Counted from the stretch's first letter, positions 38,243 through 48,159 are shown. The stretch: 64,000 nucleotides of DNA from Paenibacillus sp. FSL H3-0469 (GCF_038051945.1 NZ_CP150302.1:1550001-1614000), one strand, 5' to 3'. A program made the numbers and translations. The notes: generated by a model not told the origin, from the letters alone.

Positions 38243-40096
38243 TTAATAGACATCCCGCTGATAACGCTGCTCCTGTTGAAGCTTCTCCAGATAGGCGGCA
38301 GCCGCTTCCGGGCTTAGTCCGCCTTCCTCCTGGATCACTGTAAGCAGTGCAGAATGCACATCGTGGGCCATATGCTTCTCATCGCCGCATACGTAGACAT
38401 GCGCCCCTTCCTGCAGCCAGCGGTACAGCTCCTTGCTCTGCTCCAGAATACGGTGCTGTACATACACTTTCTCCTCAGTGTCGCGTGAGAAGGCCACATC
38501 CAGCCTGCTGAGGACACCGTCTTTCAGCATCCGCTGCCAATCCGTCTGGTAGAGGAAGTCTGTAACGAAATGACGGTCTCCATAGAACAGCCAGCTTGGA
38601 CCCTCAGCGCCCTGCTCCTCGCGCTCCTCCAGGAAGGAACGGAACGGGGCAACGCCTGTGCCCGGACCGATCATAATTACCGGTACACTGGAATCAGCGG
38701 GCAGCTTGAAGTTCGGATTGTTCTGGATATATACCGGCAGGGTGGCACCCGGCTGTACACGCTCAGCACAGTGTACCGAGCAAACGCCATAACGCTCACG
38801 GCCATGTGACTCATACCGTACAGCCCGCACCGTGAAGTGTACTTCGTCCGGGTTGGCATTATAGCTGCTGGCAATGGAATACAACCGGGCCGGAAGCTTG
38901 CGCAGGATGGTCACGAAGATGCCGGCCGGAGCATTCCAGGGTCCAAAGTCTTGAATAAGATCCAGCAGATCACGGCCCTGTATATACTCCTTCAGCTCCT
39001 GCTGCCGCCCGGGGGTCAGAAGTTCCTTAAGGGCAGGTGCGGAGGTAAGCCCAGCAGCTTGTTCCAGGAGGGGCTTGGTCAGCACCGTAATTTCGTAATG
39101 CCGCAGCAACGCCTCCTGTAGCGTGCCTTCTTCCCCCTTCTTATTCAGCGGAACACGTTCATCCGCATCCCAGCCCATAGCGGCAATGATCTCTTCTACC
39201 AGCTGCGGGTGGTTCTCGGGATAGACGCCAAGCGAATCCCCCGGCTCAAAGGTAATATTCGATCCGGCAAGCGACAGCTCCAGATGGCGGGTCTCACGGT
39301 CTGAGCCACGGCCGTTCAGATTCAGATTCTCCAGTACTTCGGCATGGAAAGGATGATTTCGGGAATATTCGGATTCCAGCGACTCTGCGCTCTCAGCAGC
39401 CTGAACCGCTGCATCCGCAATTCCTGAAGCATTCTGTGCGCCGTTAAGTGCGCTGATGACCTGACCGAACCACTCGGCCACCGGTTCATCGTAATCGAGG
39501 TCGCAATCTACACGCGGGCTTAACCGCTGTGCACCCAGCTCCTCCAGCTTCTGATCGAAGTCTTTGCCCGTCTGGCAAAAGAATTCATAGGAGGTATCGC
39601 CTAACGCGAGTACTGAGAAGCGCAAGCCTGGAAGCTGCGGTGCTCTTTTGCTGTAGAGGAATTCATGGAAGGCACGGGCATTATCCGGCGGTTCCCCCTC
39701 GCCATGGGTGCTGACCAGCAGCAGCAGGTTCTCTGTCTTCTTCAGTCCATTCGGCTTGAAGCTGTTCATTGCCGACACTGTGACCTTAAATCCCTGCTCC
39801 TCCAGCTTGCGGGAGAGGCTCACCGCGAGCCGCTGGCAGTTGCCGGTCTGGGAGCCGAACAATACCGTCACTTCACGCGAGGCTTGCTGCGGAGCGGCTG
39901 TTGCCGACTCTGCTATTACTGCTGGAGCAGCGGATACTGCTTGGATGCTTGATCCCTGATTGCCCTGCAGCGACACGGCAGATAAATACCCGCTCAACCA
40001 TACCTGCTGCGAAGGGGTCAGCGTGGGCAGCAGCTGGTTCAGCAGCTCTGCCTGGTTCTCATTAAAAGGACTGTTCGTAACTTGTAGTTGCAACAA
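38243..40096 (-). CDS. cysJ: Sulfite reductase (NADPH) flavoprotein alpha subunit
   Basis: I place the start at the TTG at 40096, 6 nt after AGGAGAGG; the upstream ATG at 40120 precedes the SD and is unlikely. The resulting 617-residue protein starts LLQLQVTNSPFN, like Bacillus CysJ. Domains: flavodoxin-type FMN domain (about 75-215; VLFGSQTGNCQRLA), a linker/FAD domain with RLYSIASS, and an NADP domain (GPGTGVAPFRSFLEER). It passes electrons from NADPH through FAD and FMN to CysI, encoded downstream. No S-box riboswitch is visible upstream. Confidence 0.95.
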   Translation of the reverse strand: MLQLQVTNSPFNENQAELLNQLLPTLTPSQQVWLSGYLSAVSLQGNQGSSIQAVSAAPAVIAESATAAPQQASREVTVLFGSQTGNCQRLAVSLSRKLEEQGFKVTVSAMNSFKPNGLKKTENLLLLVSTHGEGEPPDNARAFHEFLYSKRAPQLPGLRFSVLALGDTSYEFFCQTGKDFDQKLEELGAQRLSPRVDCDLDYDEPVAEWFGQVISALNGAQNASGIADAAVQAAESAESLESEYSRNHPFHAEVLENLNLNGRGSDRETRHLELSLAGSNITFEPGDSLGVYPENHPQLVEEIIAAMGWDADERVPLNKKGEEGTLQEALLRHYEITVLTKPLLEQAAGLTSAPALKELLTPGRQQELKEYIQGRDLLDLIQDFGPWNAPAGIFVTILRKLPARLYSIASSYNANPDEVHFTVRAVRYESHGRERYGVCSVHCAERVQPGATLPVYIQNNPNFKLPADSSVPVIMIGPGTGVAPFRSFLEEREEQGAEGPSWLFYGDRHFVTDFLYQTDWQRMLKDGVLSRLDVAFSRDTEEKVYVQHRILEQSKELYRWLQEGAHVYVCGDEKHMAHDVHSALLTVIQEEGGLSPEAAAAYLEKLQQEQRYQRDVY

Positions 40097-40234
40097 TATC
40101 GACCTCTCCTTAGCATGCAATCTTCTTTCCTCTTAATATCATGAACTCAGGCTAACACAATACCGGCAAACGATCAACGAATCTTATAACAGCCATCTTG
40201 TTCTTAAAAAGGTAAATAGTTGCATAAAATGCAC

Positions 40235-40280
40235 AAAACCCGGCTAAATCACAGTAAAACGCTCTGATTTAGCCGGGTTC
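40235..40280 (-). terminator. Intrinsic terminator of lspA
   Basis: Arms AACCCGGCTAAATCA and TGATTTAGCCGGGTT are perfect; on the minus strand the tail is TTTTGTGC. It lies between lspA and the cysJ promoter region, separating the two transcripts. Confidence 0.85.
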
Positions 40281-40343
40281 ATTACTAATTATGATAAGTT
40301 GCATTAGATAAAATGATAGAACGGAGTGCTATGGAGCTGGAAT

Positions 40344-40808
40344 TTATAACGGTCTGCGGGCTGCTGGTTGCCGGAAATGGTCTACAAGCAGGTACACCAG
40401 GATCAGAAGGCCTCCGGCATTGATCGCCAGATCGGCCAGATTCATAATCCCGCCCCTGTCCCCGAAGACCAGGAAATCTGTCACCTGGTGATAGAGTACC
40501 CGGTCGATGGCATTACCGATGGCCCCGCCTACCAGGAAACCGCTGGCGGCTTCGAGCAAAGGTCCGCGGATTTTGCCCTGGCGCCGGTAATAGAAGATGG
40601 CTGCTACAAAAATCACGGCAACAATCGCAAAATACTTGCCAAACCCCTGAAATGAGCTAAAGGCAGCGCCGCTGTTCTCATAGTATTCAAACCGCAAATG
40701 CGGCGTCCAGGAAGGAAGGATCTCCCCAAGCTCCATATGGGTACGCACTATCCATTTCGTTGCCTGATCAAGCATCAGCACGAGGACAGCTATCAGATAA
40801 AAAAGCAT
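40344..40808 (-). CDS. lspA: Lipoprotein signal peptidase II
   Basis: This 154-residue protein has four membrane helices. It cleaves prolipoprotein signal peptides at the lipobox after diacylglyceryl addition. The catalytic aspartates lie in GNAIDRV (near 115) and FNLAD-like IMNLADLAINAG (near 132-143). The N-terminal DQATKWIV motif is typical. Length is normal. Lipoproteins such as the GerAC-like protein here would be substrates. It is transcribed as a single gene. Confidence 0.95.
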   Translation of the reverse strand: MLFYLIAVLVLMLDQATKWIVRTHMELGEILPSWTPHLRFEYYENSGAAFSSFQGFGKYFAIVAVIFVAAIFYYRRQGKIRGPLLEAASGFLVGGAIGNAIDRVLYHQVTDFLVFGDRGGIMNLADLAINAGGLLILVYLLVDHFRQPAARRPL

Positions 40809-40879
40809 CGGCAGTTCCCCTATCTTCTCTAGTTGTTCAACTCACAGGATCAGTCTACCACATTTATCTGGATACTTAC

Positions 40880-40920
40880 AAAAATATAGCCGGACCATCC
40901 CATCAGGGACAGTCCGGCCG
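40880..40920 (-). terminator. Intrinsic terminator of the aldo/keto reductase gene
   Basis: On the minus strand GGCCGGACTGTCCC...GGGATGGTCCGGCT is followed by ATATTTTTG, about 100 nt after the reductase stop codon. Confidence 0.8.
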
Positions 40921-41018
40921 TTATTGGTTAGATGATTCCGTATCATACAGCTGCTGCGGGATATGCCGGGTTCCAAACCCTGCTTACCATAGGTATGGTT
41001 AACAGTCGTTGACTTTGC

Positions 41019-41993
41019 TTACCAGGCATACGCTTCCGGTGCCGGCTTGCCCGGTCCAGGGAAGATCTCGTCCAGCTTCTTCAGCGTGGACTCATCCAGC
41101 GTGATCTCGGTCACCCGCAGGGAGTCCTCGAACTGCTCCATCGTACGCGGCCCGATAATTGGTGCGGTCACAGCCGGATTCGCCAGTACCCAGGCCAGAG
41201 CGACCTGATCTTCATGCTCACCCAGCTCTTTGCAGAGCGCGGAGAACTGCTCCAGCTGGCTGCGGTGCTGCTCCAGCTTGGCTGAACGGGCGCTGCGCAC
41301 CCCGGTCTTGGCGAGTGCATTGCGGCCCAACAGGCCTCCGGCCAGCGGACTCCATGGAATGACACCCAGGCCCAGCTCCTGTGAGGCCGGCAGCACTTCC
41401 AGCTCCGGCGTCCGTTCCAGCAGGTTGTAGAGATGCTGTTCAGAGACAAGGCCGAGGAAATGGCGCTCCTTCGCCTTTGCCTGGGCAGCAGCAATATGCC
41501 AGCCCGCGAAGTTGCTGGAGCCGATATAGTCGGCTTTACCTTGAGACACGAGGATCTCGAATGCTCCCCACAGCTCGTCCCACGATACGTTCCGGTCGAT
41601 ATGATGCATCTGATATAGTTCAATATGATCGGTCTGCAGGCGCCGCAGCGAGCCTTCGAAATGCCGTCTGATCTTGTAGGCAGACAAGCCTGAGCCGGAA
41701 TTGGGACCATCCTGCTCGTCGAACATGTCATTGTAGACTTTGGTGGCCAGCACAACCTTCTCGCGCCGTCCGCCGCCCTGCTGAAACCAGCGGCCGATGA
41801 TTTCCTCTGTCCAGCCGCGGCGGTCCTGACCGCCGTACACATTCGCCGTATCGAAGAAGTTAATGCCCGCATCGAGGGCTGCATCCATAATCCTGAAGGC
41901 TTCCTTCTCCTCCGTCTCCGGCCCGAAATTCATCGTCCCCAGACACAACTGGCTCACCTTCAGCCCCGATTTACCCAAATAACTGTACTTCAC
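41019..41993 (-). CDS. Aldo/keto reductase
   Basis: This 324-residue TIM-barrel oxidoreductase is predicted to use NADPH to reduce aldehydes or ketones. The catalytic tetrad is present: Asp and Tyr in DTANVYGG (near 48-53), Lys in LATKVYND (near 83), and His in MHHIDRN (near 128). The C-terminal IIGPRTMEQFEDSL is the cofactor-binding loop. The SRS-type sequence places it with the YajO/YhdN-like general reductases. No operon partner. Confidence 0.92.
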   Translation of the reverse strand: MKYSYLGKSGLKVSQLCLGTMNFGPETEEKEAFRIMDAALDAGINFFDTANVYGGQDRRGWTEEIIGRWFQQGGGRREKVVLATKVYNDMFDEQDGPNSGSGLSAYKIRRHFEGSLRRLQTDHIELYQMHHIDRNVSWDELWGAFEILVSQGKADYIGSSNFAGWHIAAAQAKAKERHFLGLVSEQHLYNLLERTPELEVLPASQELGLGVIPWSPLAGGLLGRNALAKTGVRSARSAKLEQHRSQLEQFSALCKELGEHEDQVALAWVLANPAVTAPIIGPRTMEQFEDSLRVTEITLDESTLKKLDEIFPGPGKPAPEAYAW

Positions 41994-42111
41994 CGCAATT
42001 CCTCCCTTTCACTCCTGCTAGATTGGCTGCTTCATATTCACTATAACCCTTAGAGCCTACTCTAAAGCAAGTTTTGCCGGGATACTTAAGATTAGAACTC
42101 AAAGCTTGGTC

Positions 42112-42147
42112 GTCACTGCGGTGAACATTTGGCTCTCCGGCCGCTGC
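42112..42147 (+). repeat. 36-bp dispersed repeat, copy 1
   Basis: It shares TGCGGTGAACATTTGG and TCCGGCCGCTG with 55401-55436 on the same strand, differing at only a few positions. Function unknown; no ORF. Confidence 0.8.
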
Positions 42148-42357
42148 CCGGTTTGGATTTCCTGATTAAAACCGCTCTTCGCGGTAGAAATCCAAACACA
42201 GCTTTTGCTTACGATGCGAGCTTTCCTGCGGAAAGCTTTCAGGCGGACGCTATCGCTCCTACAGTTCCAAATTTCCCCTCCGCTTCTTTTTGCTTTTTGG
42301 TAAATGCTTTAATACGGTCTTATATGATTAAAATATTTTTTTACTTAGCGTCAGCAC

Positions 42358-42400
42358 CGAATGTATGTTGTTTTCCACATACATTTGGTCATGCGCCTTC
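42358..42400 (+). repeat. Isolated copy of the 52-bp repeat unit
   Basis: GAATGTATGTTGTTTTCCAC followed by ATACATTTGG is a variant of the palindromic core of the 52-bp array at 62566-62745. Its arms AATGTATG/CATACATT can form a hairpin. Confidence 0.75.
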
Positions 42401-42505
42401 TATCTGGCAAATTGTGTTCGGTTTTTCGATTACATTTAGCCCGTCCCCACATTCGCTTCTCCGCTCCCCATTATCCCCTTCCCCACCTTAGAGCCCCCCA
42501 AAATA

Positions 42506-42537
42506 CAAAAAAACAAGCCCCCCGAAAGAGACTTGTT
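42506..42537 (-). terminator. Intrinsic terminator of the hybrid kinase operon
   Basis: On the minus strand ACAAG...CTTGT with a C/G-rich inner stem is followed by TTTTTTTG. It lies 60 nt beyond the hybrid kinase stop codon. Confidence 0.7.
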
Positions 42538-42596
42538 CCGCACTAACTATAATCCATCATATTATTGCACTATTCAGCACTCACTCAATACCCACT

Positions 42597-45500
42597 CTAG
42601 CTCTGGCCAAGCGCCGCTCCATGCCCGGCCTCACCGTTATCCGGGAACAGCACCTCGCCGGTCTTCAGCTGAATGTCCACAATCTCCTGCAGCGTACCCG
42701 ACAGCTCGCCTGGCGGATAGGGCTTGGTCAGATATTTCTGCACGTTATCCATCATGCTCTTATCGTCCTTATCCAGCGCCGAGGAGATTACAATCGGCAC
42801 TTTCTCGGTCCGGGGATCGTCCTTGAGCATGCGGATCAGATCCCAGCCGTCAAGCTCATCGCCCAGCATCAGATCCACAACGATCGCTACGAAGGGCGTT
42901 TTGACGGCCTGGTCAAAAGCTTTTTGCGGATGATAGTGATGGGTGACCCGGAAGCCCTTGCCCTTCAGCTCCTCCGAGAGCAGCAGCGACAGGCTGTAAT
43001 CATCCTCCACAATCATCACATCCGGCTTCTGCTCCTTGCCAGCGCCCCATCTAAGCGACGGCTCCTCCTCAAGGTGGCCGGTCTCGGCCTGCATCACCGG
43101 AAGACGGAACCATACCGTCGAACCTTCGCCTTCAACCGATTCAATCCCGATTGTTCCCTTCAGCTTCTCAATAATTTCCTTGCAGATCGCCAGGCCGAGC
43201 CCCGTACCGCCAATCCGCTTAGATGCACTATTGTCCACTCTGCGGAATTTCTGGAACAGCTGCCCGATCTGATTCTTCGGAATCCCGAGTCCATGGTCCT
43301 GAATCCGTACCATAATGCTGCCCGGTTCGTTATGAAGCATGACCTTCACTTCACTGGCACCCGGCGAGAACTTGATCGCATTGCTCAGCAGGTTGGTCAG
43401 CACCTGGATAATTTTATCCTTGTCTACCTCAACCCCGGGATTCAGCGCCTCATCCTCCAGCAGAATATGGTGGGTACCGCTCAGCTTGTACTGATCTATG
43501 ACACTCAGGACGGTCTCGCTAAGGTTGACCTTTTCCACATTGTACAACTGTGTGCCGGACTCCATCCGCTGCAGGTCCAGGAAGTCGTTAATCAGGTCCG
43601 TCAGACGCTTGGCTTCCTTATGAATCGTCTCCAGATATTTCAGCTGCTTCTCCGGCTTCATCGTTTTGGACAGCAGCAGCTCCGTGAAGCCCAGTACACT
43701 CGACAGCGGCGTCCGCAGCTCATGGCTGACGGTGCTGACCAGCTCCGACTTCATCAGATCCAGCTCATACTCGCGGGTGATATCCCGGTGAACGAACAGC
43801 GTCCCCACCCGGACCTCCCGGCGGAAGACCGGTATGGCATAGGCATCCACATGCTTCATGTCTTCCTTACCGATGGAGTACTTCATCGCACTGGAGTCAA
43901 CGTTATGCTCGGACATCGCTTTCAGGTAAAAGCGACCCAGCTCCTCCGATTCATTCACCCGGCGGGTGAAATGCTCCATCCAGCGCTCCTTGGGAATCAG
44001 CATGCCTTCCGTCCAGTCCTCATAGCTGAACAATTGGCTCAGCGCCTTGTTGATATGCTGAATGACGCCCTCCGTGTTGACGAATTGGATGCCTTCATTG
44101 ACGTTGTTCACAATATCCCGGTTCAGCTCACGGCCATTCTCGATCTCCTCGTACATGAACAGCCGTTCAATGGCCAGGGCGACCCGGTTCATTATCCCCT
44201 GAATTTCACTGGTCTCTTCCTCTGTGAACGGATGCCCGATGCGGGTTCCGCAGAAGACCGCCAGAATCTCATCCTCCGCATTCACTACAGTCGTATAGTA
44301 ATCGTAACAATACACCTCATTGGCGGAAATCCCCTGCTCTCTGACTGAGCCTACCCGCTTCACCACATACGACTTTTCCACGCTCAGGCGGTACAGAATC
44401 TCCTTGCTGCCCTCACCGATGTACCGCTCCACATTCTCCGGCGGAACCCCTTTGACCACCGCTATCTTATCCTTGACCAGCAGGAAAAGACTGGAGTCGA
44501 ACGAGAACAGGCGGTTCATGAATTTGTTGAACTTGTCGGCGAATTCATGCTTGTCGAGCGTATAGGTAATTTCATGATTCAGCTGATTGTTAAGCTCCAG
44601 CATCATGGACGTCTGCTCCGTGCTTTTCAGCGTCTCCGCCAGCTCCTGCTGCACATTCTTCATTGAAGTAATATTATTGGCAATCAGGATATACTGGTAA
44701 ATCTGGCCTTCATCGTTCAAGTAAGGCATGATTGTCAGCTGCAGCCAGAGCGGCGAACCTTCCTTCGCCGTAAGCTCTGCCTCCCCGCTCCACACGCCGC
44801 CGGTCGACAGCTTGCGGACCATTTGCTCTACCTGTGGTTCTGAAATATTATGCAGCTCAAACAGCCGGTAAGTGTATCCGATAATCTCGGAGCTCTTGTA
44901 TCCCGTGTAGACGCTCAGATTATCGTTCACGTAGGTGAACACGCCTTTGTTCGACAGAATGCCGACGGCAGAGGTCTGATTCAGCGCCTTCATCATGCTC
45001 TCGATCTCACTGAGCGACCGCTCCAGCCTGAACTGCTGATCCTGAAGCTCGTCCTGCTGGGCATGCAGCTCTTCATTCTGCATCATCAGCTCTTCCTCTT
45101 TGTCCTGGATGCTATGGGCCATATTCAGGAAGGCGTCATAGAGCCGCCCGATCTCATCCTGCTTATGCAGCTTACCGAGCAGAACTGCATCCCCGGCAGC
45201 CAGCGAATTCGTTGCTTCCTCCAGCTTCACAATCGGATCGATGATAATTTTGAGCATCCGCCAGATCAGCAGGGTGAAGAACAGCAGCAGCAAGGTACTA
45301 AGCAGAAAAGCAATGAAGGTGAACGTATCCGCCTGCCTGATGGAGCGGGAGTTCAGCTCATTCAGCAGCGCATCCGAATTGGTTTCGAATTGCTTGGTAT
45401 AGCCCAGGTATTCGTTCACAGCCTTGGTGCTGCCGCTCTGGGACAAGCTCCGGATTCCCACATAATCATTATTTTTCACCAGCCGCATCACTTCGGGCAA

Positions 45501-45884
45501 GGTCTGGCTTTTGTACTGTTCAAAGAACACCTTAAGGTCATCTCTGTACCGGATTTCTTCGGCTGACAGCTTCAGGGAAGAGTACTGCTCCAGAATACCG
45601 TCAAGCCTCTTAACCGCAGCGTTCAGCAGCGCAAGCTCATTGTCACTCTGGGTAGCCACATAACCTCTCGCCCGGAAAAAGACCTCGCTGAGCGTCACCG
45701 CCAGCTCGTTGATCGTTGCCGTCTTATGTTGCAGCACTTCACGCTTGTGATCCAGCTGTTCCTGCTGGACATTGATATAGAAGACCAGACCGATTCCTCC
45801 GGCCATGATGGCAACGAACAGGAGAAGAAGAATCCGGTAATATTTCGTTTTGATGCTCCGGTCAGCAAGCTTAAGATTTCTCAC
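42597..45884 (-). CDS. Hybrid sensor histidine kinase/response regulator
   Basis: This 1095-residue membrane protein has TM1 at about 15-35, a four-helix-type extracytoplasmic region (CHASE3-like) to about 190, TM2 about 190-212, HAMP to about 260, a short coiled coil, PAS (about 295-420), GAF (about 440-590), a second PAS (about 600-705), HisKA with TVSHELRTPL (near 720), HATPase (about 825-940), and a C-terminal receiver (about 960-1080; VVDLMLGDELDG). The receiver can pass phosphate onward through an HPt domain. It is the last gene of an operon after a CheY-like regulator (14-nt overlap) and an HPt-REC-GGDEF-REC protein. Confidence 0.94.
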   Translation of the reverse strand: MRNLKLADRSIKTKYYRILLLLFVAIMAGGIGLVFYINVQQEQLDHKREVLQHKTATINELAVTLSEVFFRARGYVATQSDNELALLNAAVKRLDGILEQYSSLKLSAEEIRYRDDLKVFFEQYKSQTLPEVMRLVKNNDYVGIRSLSQSGSTKAVNEYLGYTKQFETNSDALLNELNSRSIRQADTFTFIAFLLSTLLLLFFTLLIWRMLKIIIDPIVKLEEATNSLAAGDAVLLGKLHKQDEIGRLYDAFLNMAHSIQDKEEELMMQNEELHAQQDELQDQQFRLERSLSEIESMMKALNQTSAVGILSNKGVFTYVNDNLSVYTGYKSSEIIGYTYRLFELHNISEPQVEQMVRKLSTGGVWSGEAELTAKEGSPLWLQLTIMPYLNDEGQIYQYILIANNITSMKNVQQELAETLKSTEQTSMMLELNNQLNHEITYTLDKHEFADKFNKFMNRLFSFDSSLFLLVKDKIAVVKGVPPENVERYIGEGSKEILYRLSVEKSYVVKRVGSVREQGISANEVYCYDYYTTVVNAEDEILAVFCGTRIGHPFTEEETSEIQGIMNRVALAIERLFMYEEIENGRELNRDIVNNVNEGIQFVNTEGVIQHINKALSQLFSYEDWTEGMLIPKERWMEHFTRRVNESEELGRFYLKAMSEHNVDSSAMKYSIGKEDMKHVDAYAIPVFRREVRVGTLFVHRDITREYELDLMKSELVSTVSHELRTPLSSVLGFTELLLSKTMKPEKQLKYLETIHKEAKRLTDLINDFLDLQRMESGTQLYNVEKVNLSETVLSVIDQYKLSGTHHILLEDEALNPGVEVDKDKIIQVLTNLLSNAIKFSPGASEVKVMLHNEPGSIMVRIQDHGLGIPKNQIGQLFQKFRRVDNSASKRIGGTGLGLAICKEIIEKLKGTIGIESVEGEGSTVWFRLPVMQAETGHLEEEPSLRWGAGKEQKPDVMIVEDDYSLSLLLSEELKGKGFRVTHHYHPQKAFDQAVKTPFVAIVVDLMLGDELDGWDLIRMLKDDPRTEKVPIVISSALDKDDKSMMDNVQKYLTKPYPPGELSGTLQEIVDIQLKTGEVLFPDNGEAGHGAALGQS

Positions 45885-46245
45885 TCAGAATGTCCTCCAC
45901 GAGCTGCAGCAGCTCCATCGGGCTGAACGGCTTCGGCATAAAATACCGGGCTCCCGCCTCTCTAGCCCGGTTACGGTCCATCTCCTGTGCCTTGGCGGTC
46001 AGCATCATAATCGGCGTCCGGTTCTTCAGCTCCCCGTCCAGCTCGTTCAACACTTCAATGCCGGTCATTACGGGCATCATGTAATCCAGAATCACCAGAT
46101 CGTATGGTTCTGCCGCCAGCCTGGCGAGCGCCTCGCCCCCATTCTCAGCGGTATGGGTCTCCACATTATCAAGATCCTCCAGCGTATCCTCAATCAGCAT
46201 GCGCAGAACCTCTTCATCATCTACAATCAATACCTTTTGCACCAT
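45871..46245 (-). CDS. Single-domain response regulator (CheY/Spo0F-like)
   Basis: A 124-residue receiver domain alone: acidic pocket VDDEE (9-13), phospho-acceptor Asp in VILDYMMPVMTG (near 53), and Lys in FMPKPFSPMEL (near 106). With no output domain it probably relays phosphate between the hybrid kinase downstream (14-nt overlap) and an HPt partner, or acts by protein binding. It follows the HPt-REC-GGDEF-REC gene by 46 nt. Confidence 0.93.
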   Translation of the reverse strand: MVQKVLIVDDEEVLRMLIEDTLEDLDNVETHTAENGGEALARLAAEPYDLVILDYMMPVMTGIEVLNELDGELKNRTPIMMLTAKAQEMDRNRAREAGARYFMPKPFSPMELLQLVEDILSEKS

Positions 46246-46291
46246 AGCTCACTCTCACCTTTCAGTCATCCCTGCTTGGGATGCATTGCAT

Positions 46292-47926
46292 TTAGAACAG
46301 AAACCGGTGGGCCAGACGCTCAATCCGGGTCAGCAGCTCCGGCAGATGGAACGGCTTAATGACATAATCATCCGCTCCCATCTGCAGCGCATGGATAATA
46401 TCCCGCTGGTTATTGCGCCCGGTCAGCATAATCACGAGAATGTTCAGTTCAGGATAGCTGCTGCGGATCTTCTCCAATACCTCCAGCCCGTCAAGCCCCG
46501 GCATGACGCCGTCCAGCAGAATAATATACTTCTCTTCAGGAGCATACCAGTCCGACTCCAATAGAAGCGCGCCGTCCGCATAACTCGCAACCTTCACTCT
46601 GGCGTTCGTCCCAGGCTGCCAGGCAGCGAAATGGGTCGTCACAATTCTGCGGATCAGCGGATCATCGTCCACAATAATGACATTCAGCAGCGTCTCACGC
46701 TGGCTCAACAGCAGATCCTGGCTGTACAGGGTACTCTGGTTCCGGCCGTTATGCTTGCTGGCATATAGCGCCAGATCGGCTTCCTCAACTAATGTATCGG
46801 CATCCGGCACCTCTTCGGTGACCCCGGTCACCCCGCAGGAGAAGGTAACATGGAAGCTCTCGCGTTTGGCCTGAAATTCCCGGGCCGCAAAGGCCGCCTG
46901 AATCCGCTCCATCACCAGCAGCGCCTGCTCCGCAGGCGTATTGGGCATGAACAAGGCGAACTCCTCTCCGCCATAGCGGCAGAAGGTGTCCTCCGTACGG
47001 ATCGACTGCTTCACCAGCTCCGAGAAGCTCTGCAATACCTCGTCCCCCATTAGATGCCCGTACGTATCGTTCACCTGCTTGAACAGATCCAGATCCAAGA
47101 GCGCGAGAGAGAAGGTCCGCCCGGTCCGCCTGAAATCGGAGATTAGCTGCTTCATCGTCTGGTTGAAGTACTTGCGGTTGAACGCCCCGGTCAGCTCGTC
47201 GACAATGATGGATTCCTGCCACTCCTTTTTCAGCTCGAAGCGGTTCTTGATCAGGACCAGGAACAAATCAATGTCCACCGGCTTCTGGATATAATCCATA
47301 ACCCCCAGCGAATAGGCATACTTCTGAACTTCAATGGAATGCTCGCCGCTGATAATAATGATCGGAATCCGCTCTTTCTTGGCTTTGCCGATAATCTGCT
47401 TCAGCACATCAATCCCGCTGCGGTCCGGCAGCAGAATATCAAGGAGAATTAAATCAGGCTTGGTCTCATAAAAAAGCTTCAGTCCGCGTCCGGCCGACAG
47501 CGCAATGCTGACATAATAGGACTTACGCTCCAGCGATTCCCGCAAAAAAGCGACCAGCTCGACATCATCGTCGATGATCAGAATCTCGTACTGCTGGTGG
47601 ACATTGCCGTGGGACAATGCAATACCCGGAGTCAGCGGGGGCACCGCGCCCTTACTGTCCGGCTCCCCGAACAGCTCCAGCAGCGGGTAGATATAATCGC
47701 CCCACTCGGCTTCCGTCCAGCTTCTATAGTTATCATCCGAGAAATAGAGCAGCGCATTGCCGGAGAAAGCCTCCACGGCATCGAGACCCACAGTGCCTGA
47801 GGTGCCCTTCAGATTATGCAGGAAACGGTAAATATCCTTTTCCTCGACTGCTGACTGTTCCGACCATTTCTGCAGAGTTTCTCTCGTGCGCTCTTCCACC
47901 AGCTCTTTATATTTTCTCGTTGTCAT
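46292..47926 (-). CDS. HPt-receiver-GGDEF-receiver diguanylate cyclase
   Basis: The start is the ATG at 47926, 6 nt after AAGGAG; it gives 544 residues. Domains: HPt (about 1-105; FLHNLKGTSGTVGL with the phospho-His near 30), first receiver (about 115-235; LILLDILLPDRSG), GGDEF (about 245-410; ELTGAFNRKYFN and RYGGEEFALF), and a second receiver (about 420-540; IILLDGVMPGLDG). It is predicted to make c-di-GMP under control of phosphorylation. It is the first gene of an operon with a CheY-like protein and a hybrid kinase, so all parts of a His-Asp-His-Asp relay to a cyclase are encoded together. Confidence 0.93.
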   Translation of the reverse strand: MTTRKYKELVEERTRETLQKWSEQSAVEEKDIYRFLHNLKGTSGTVGLDAVEAFSGNALLYFSDDNYRSWTEAEWGDYIYPLLELFGEPDSKGAVPPLTPGIALSHGNVHQQYEILIIDDDVELVAFLRESLERKSYYVSIALSAGRGLKLFYETKPDLILLDILLPDRSGIDVLKQIIGKAKKERIPIIIISGEHSIEVQKYAYSLGVMDYIQKPVDIDLFLVLIKNRFELKKEWQESIIVDELTGAFNRKYFNQTMKQLISDFRRTGRTFSLALLDLDLFKQVNDTYGHLMGDEVLQSFSELVKQSIRTEDTFCRYGGEEFALFMPNTPAEQALLVMERIQAAFAAREFQAKRESFHVTFSCGVTGVTEEVPDADTLVEEADLALYASKHNGRNQSTLYSQDLLLSQRETLLNVIIVDDDPLIRRIVTTHFAAWQPGTNARVKVASYADGALLLESDWYAPEEKYIILLDGVMPGLDGLEVLEKIRSSYPELNILVIMLTGRNNQRDIIHALQMGADDYVIKPFHLPELLTRIERLAHRFLF

Positions 47927-48159
47927 AATAGCTCCTTCAGTCCAGCTTATCCTACAAAACTCCAATAAATCATATTTCACATCAAGTGTCAATGTTATTA
48001 TAACCTCAGGAAAATGCAAGCTCAAATCTCTGATCAGCCCGACACAAAAGCTTTGGTTGATAACCTATCCTTGATTTGACATAATAATTAAAATCGTTCA
48101 TTCCGTTAATGCGGCAATGAGCGAAGATTATAGATTATGGATAACGGGAGGCTTTTCAA

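Larger units (their letters stand above)
41994..42596. other. Intergenic region with shared Paenibacillus-type repeat words
   Basis: No gene is seen in 600 bp. Positions 42112-42147 match 55401-55436, and 42358-42400 match the unit of the 52-bp array near 62.6 kb (AATGTATGttGTTTTcCACATACATTtGG). A minus-strand terminator lies at 42506-42537. Confidence 0.65.

Noticed and set aside
40097..40234. S-box (SAM-I) riboswitch upstream of cysJ
   Set aside because: The region is too short and lacks the expected stems; the nearby hairpin is the lspA terminator.
42621..44348. 575-codon plus-strand frame opposite the hybrid kinase gene
   Set aside because: The minus strand encodes complete HisKA, HATPase and receiver domains; the plus frame lacks any family feature.
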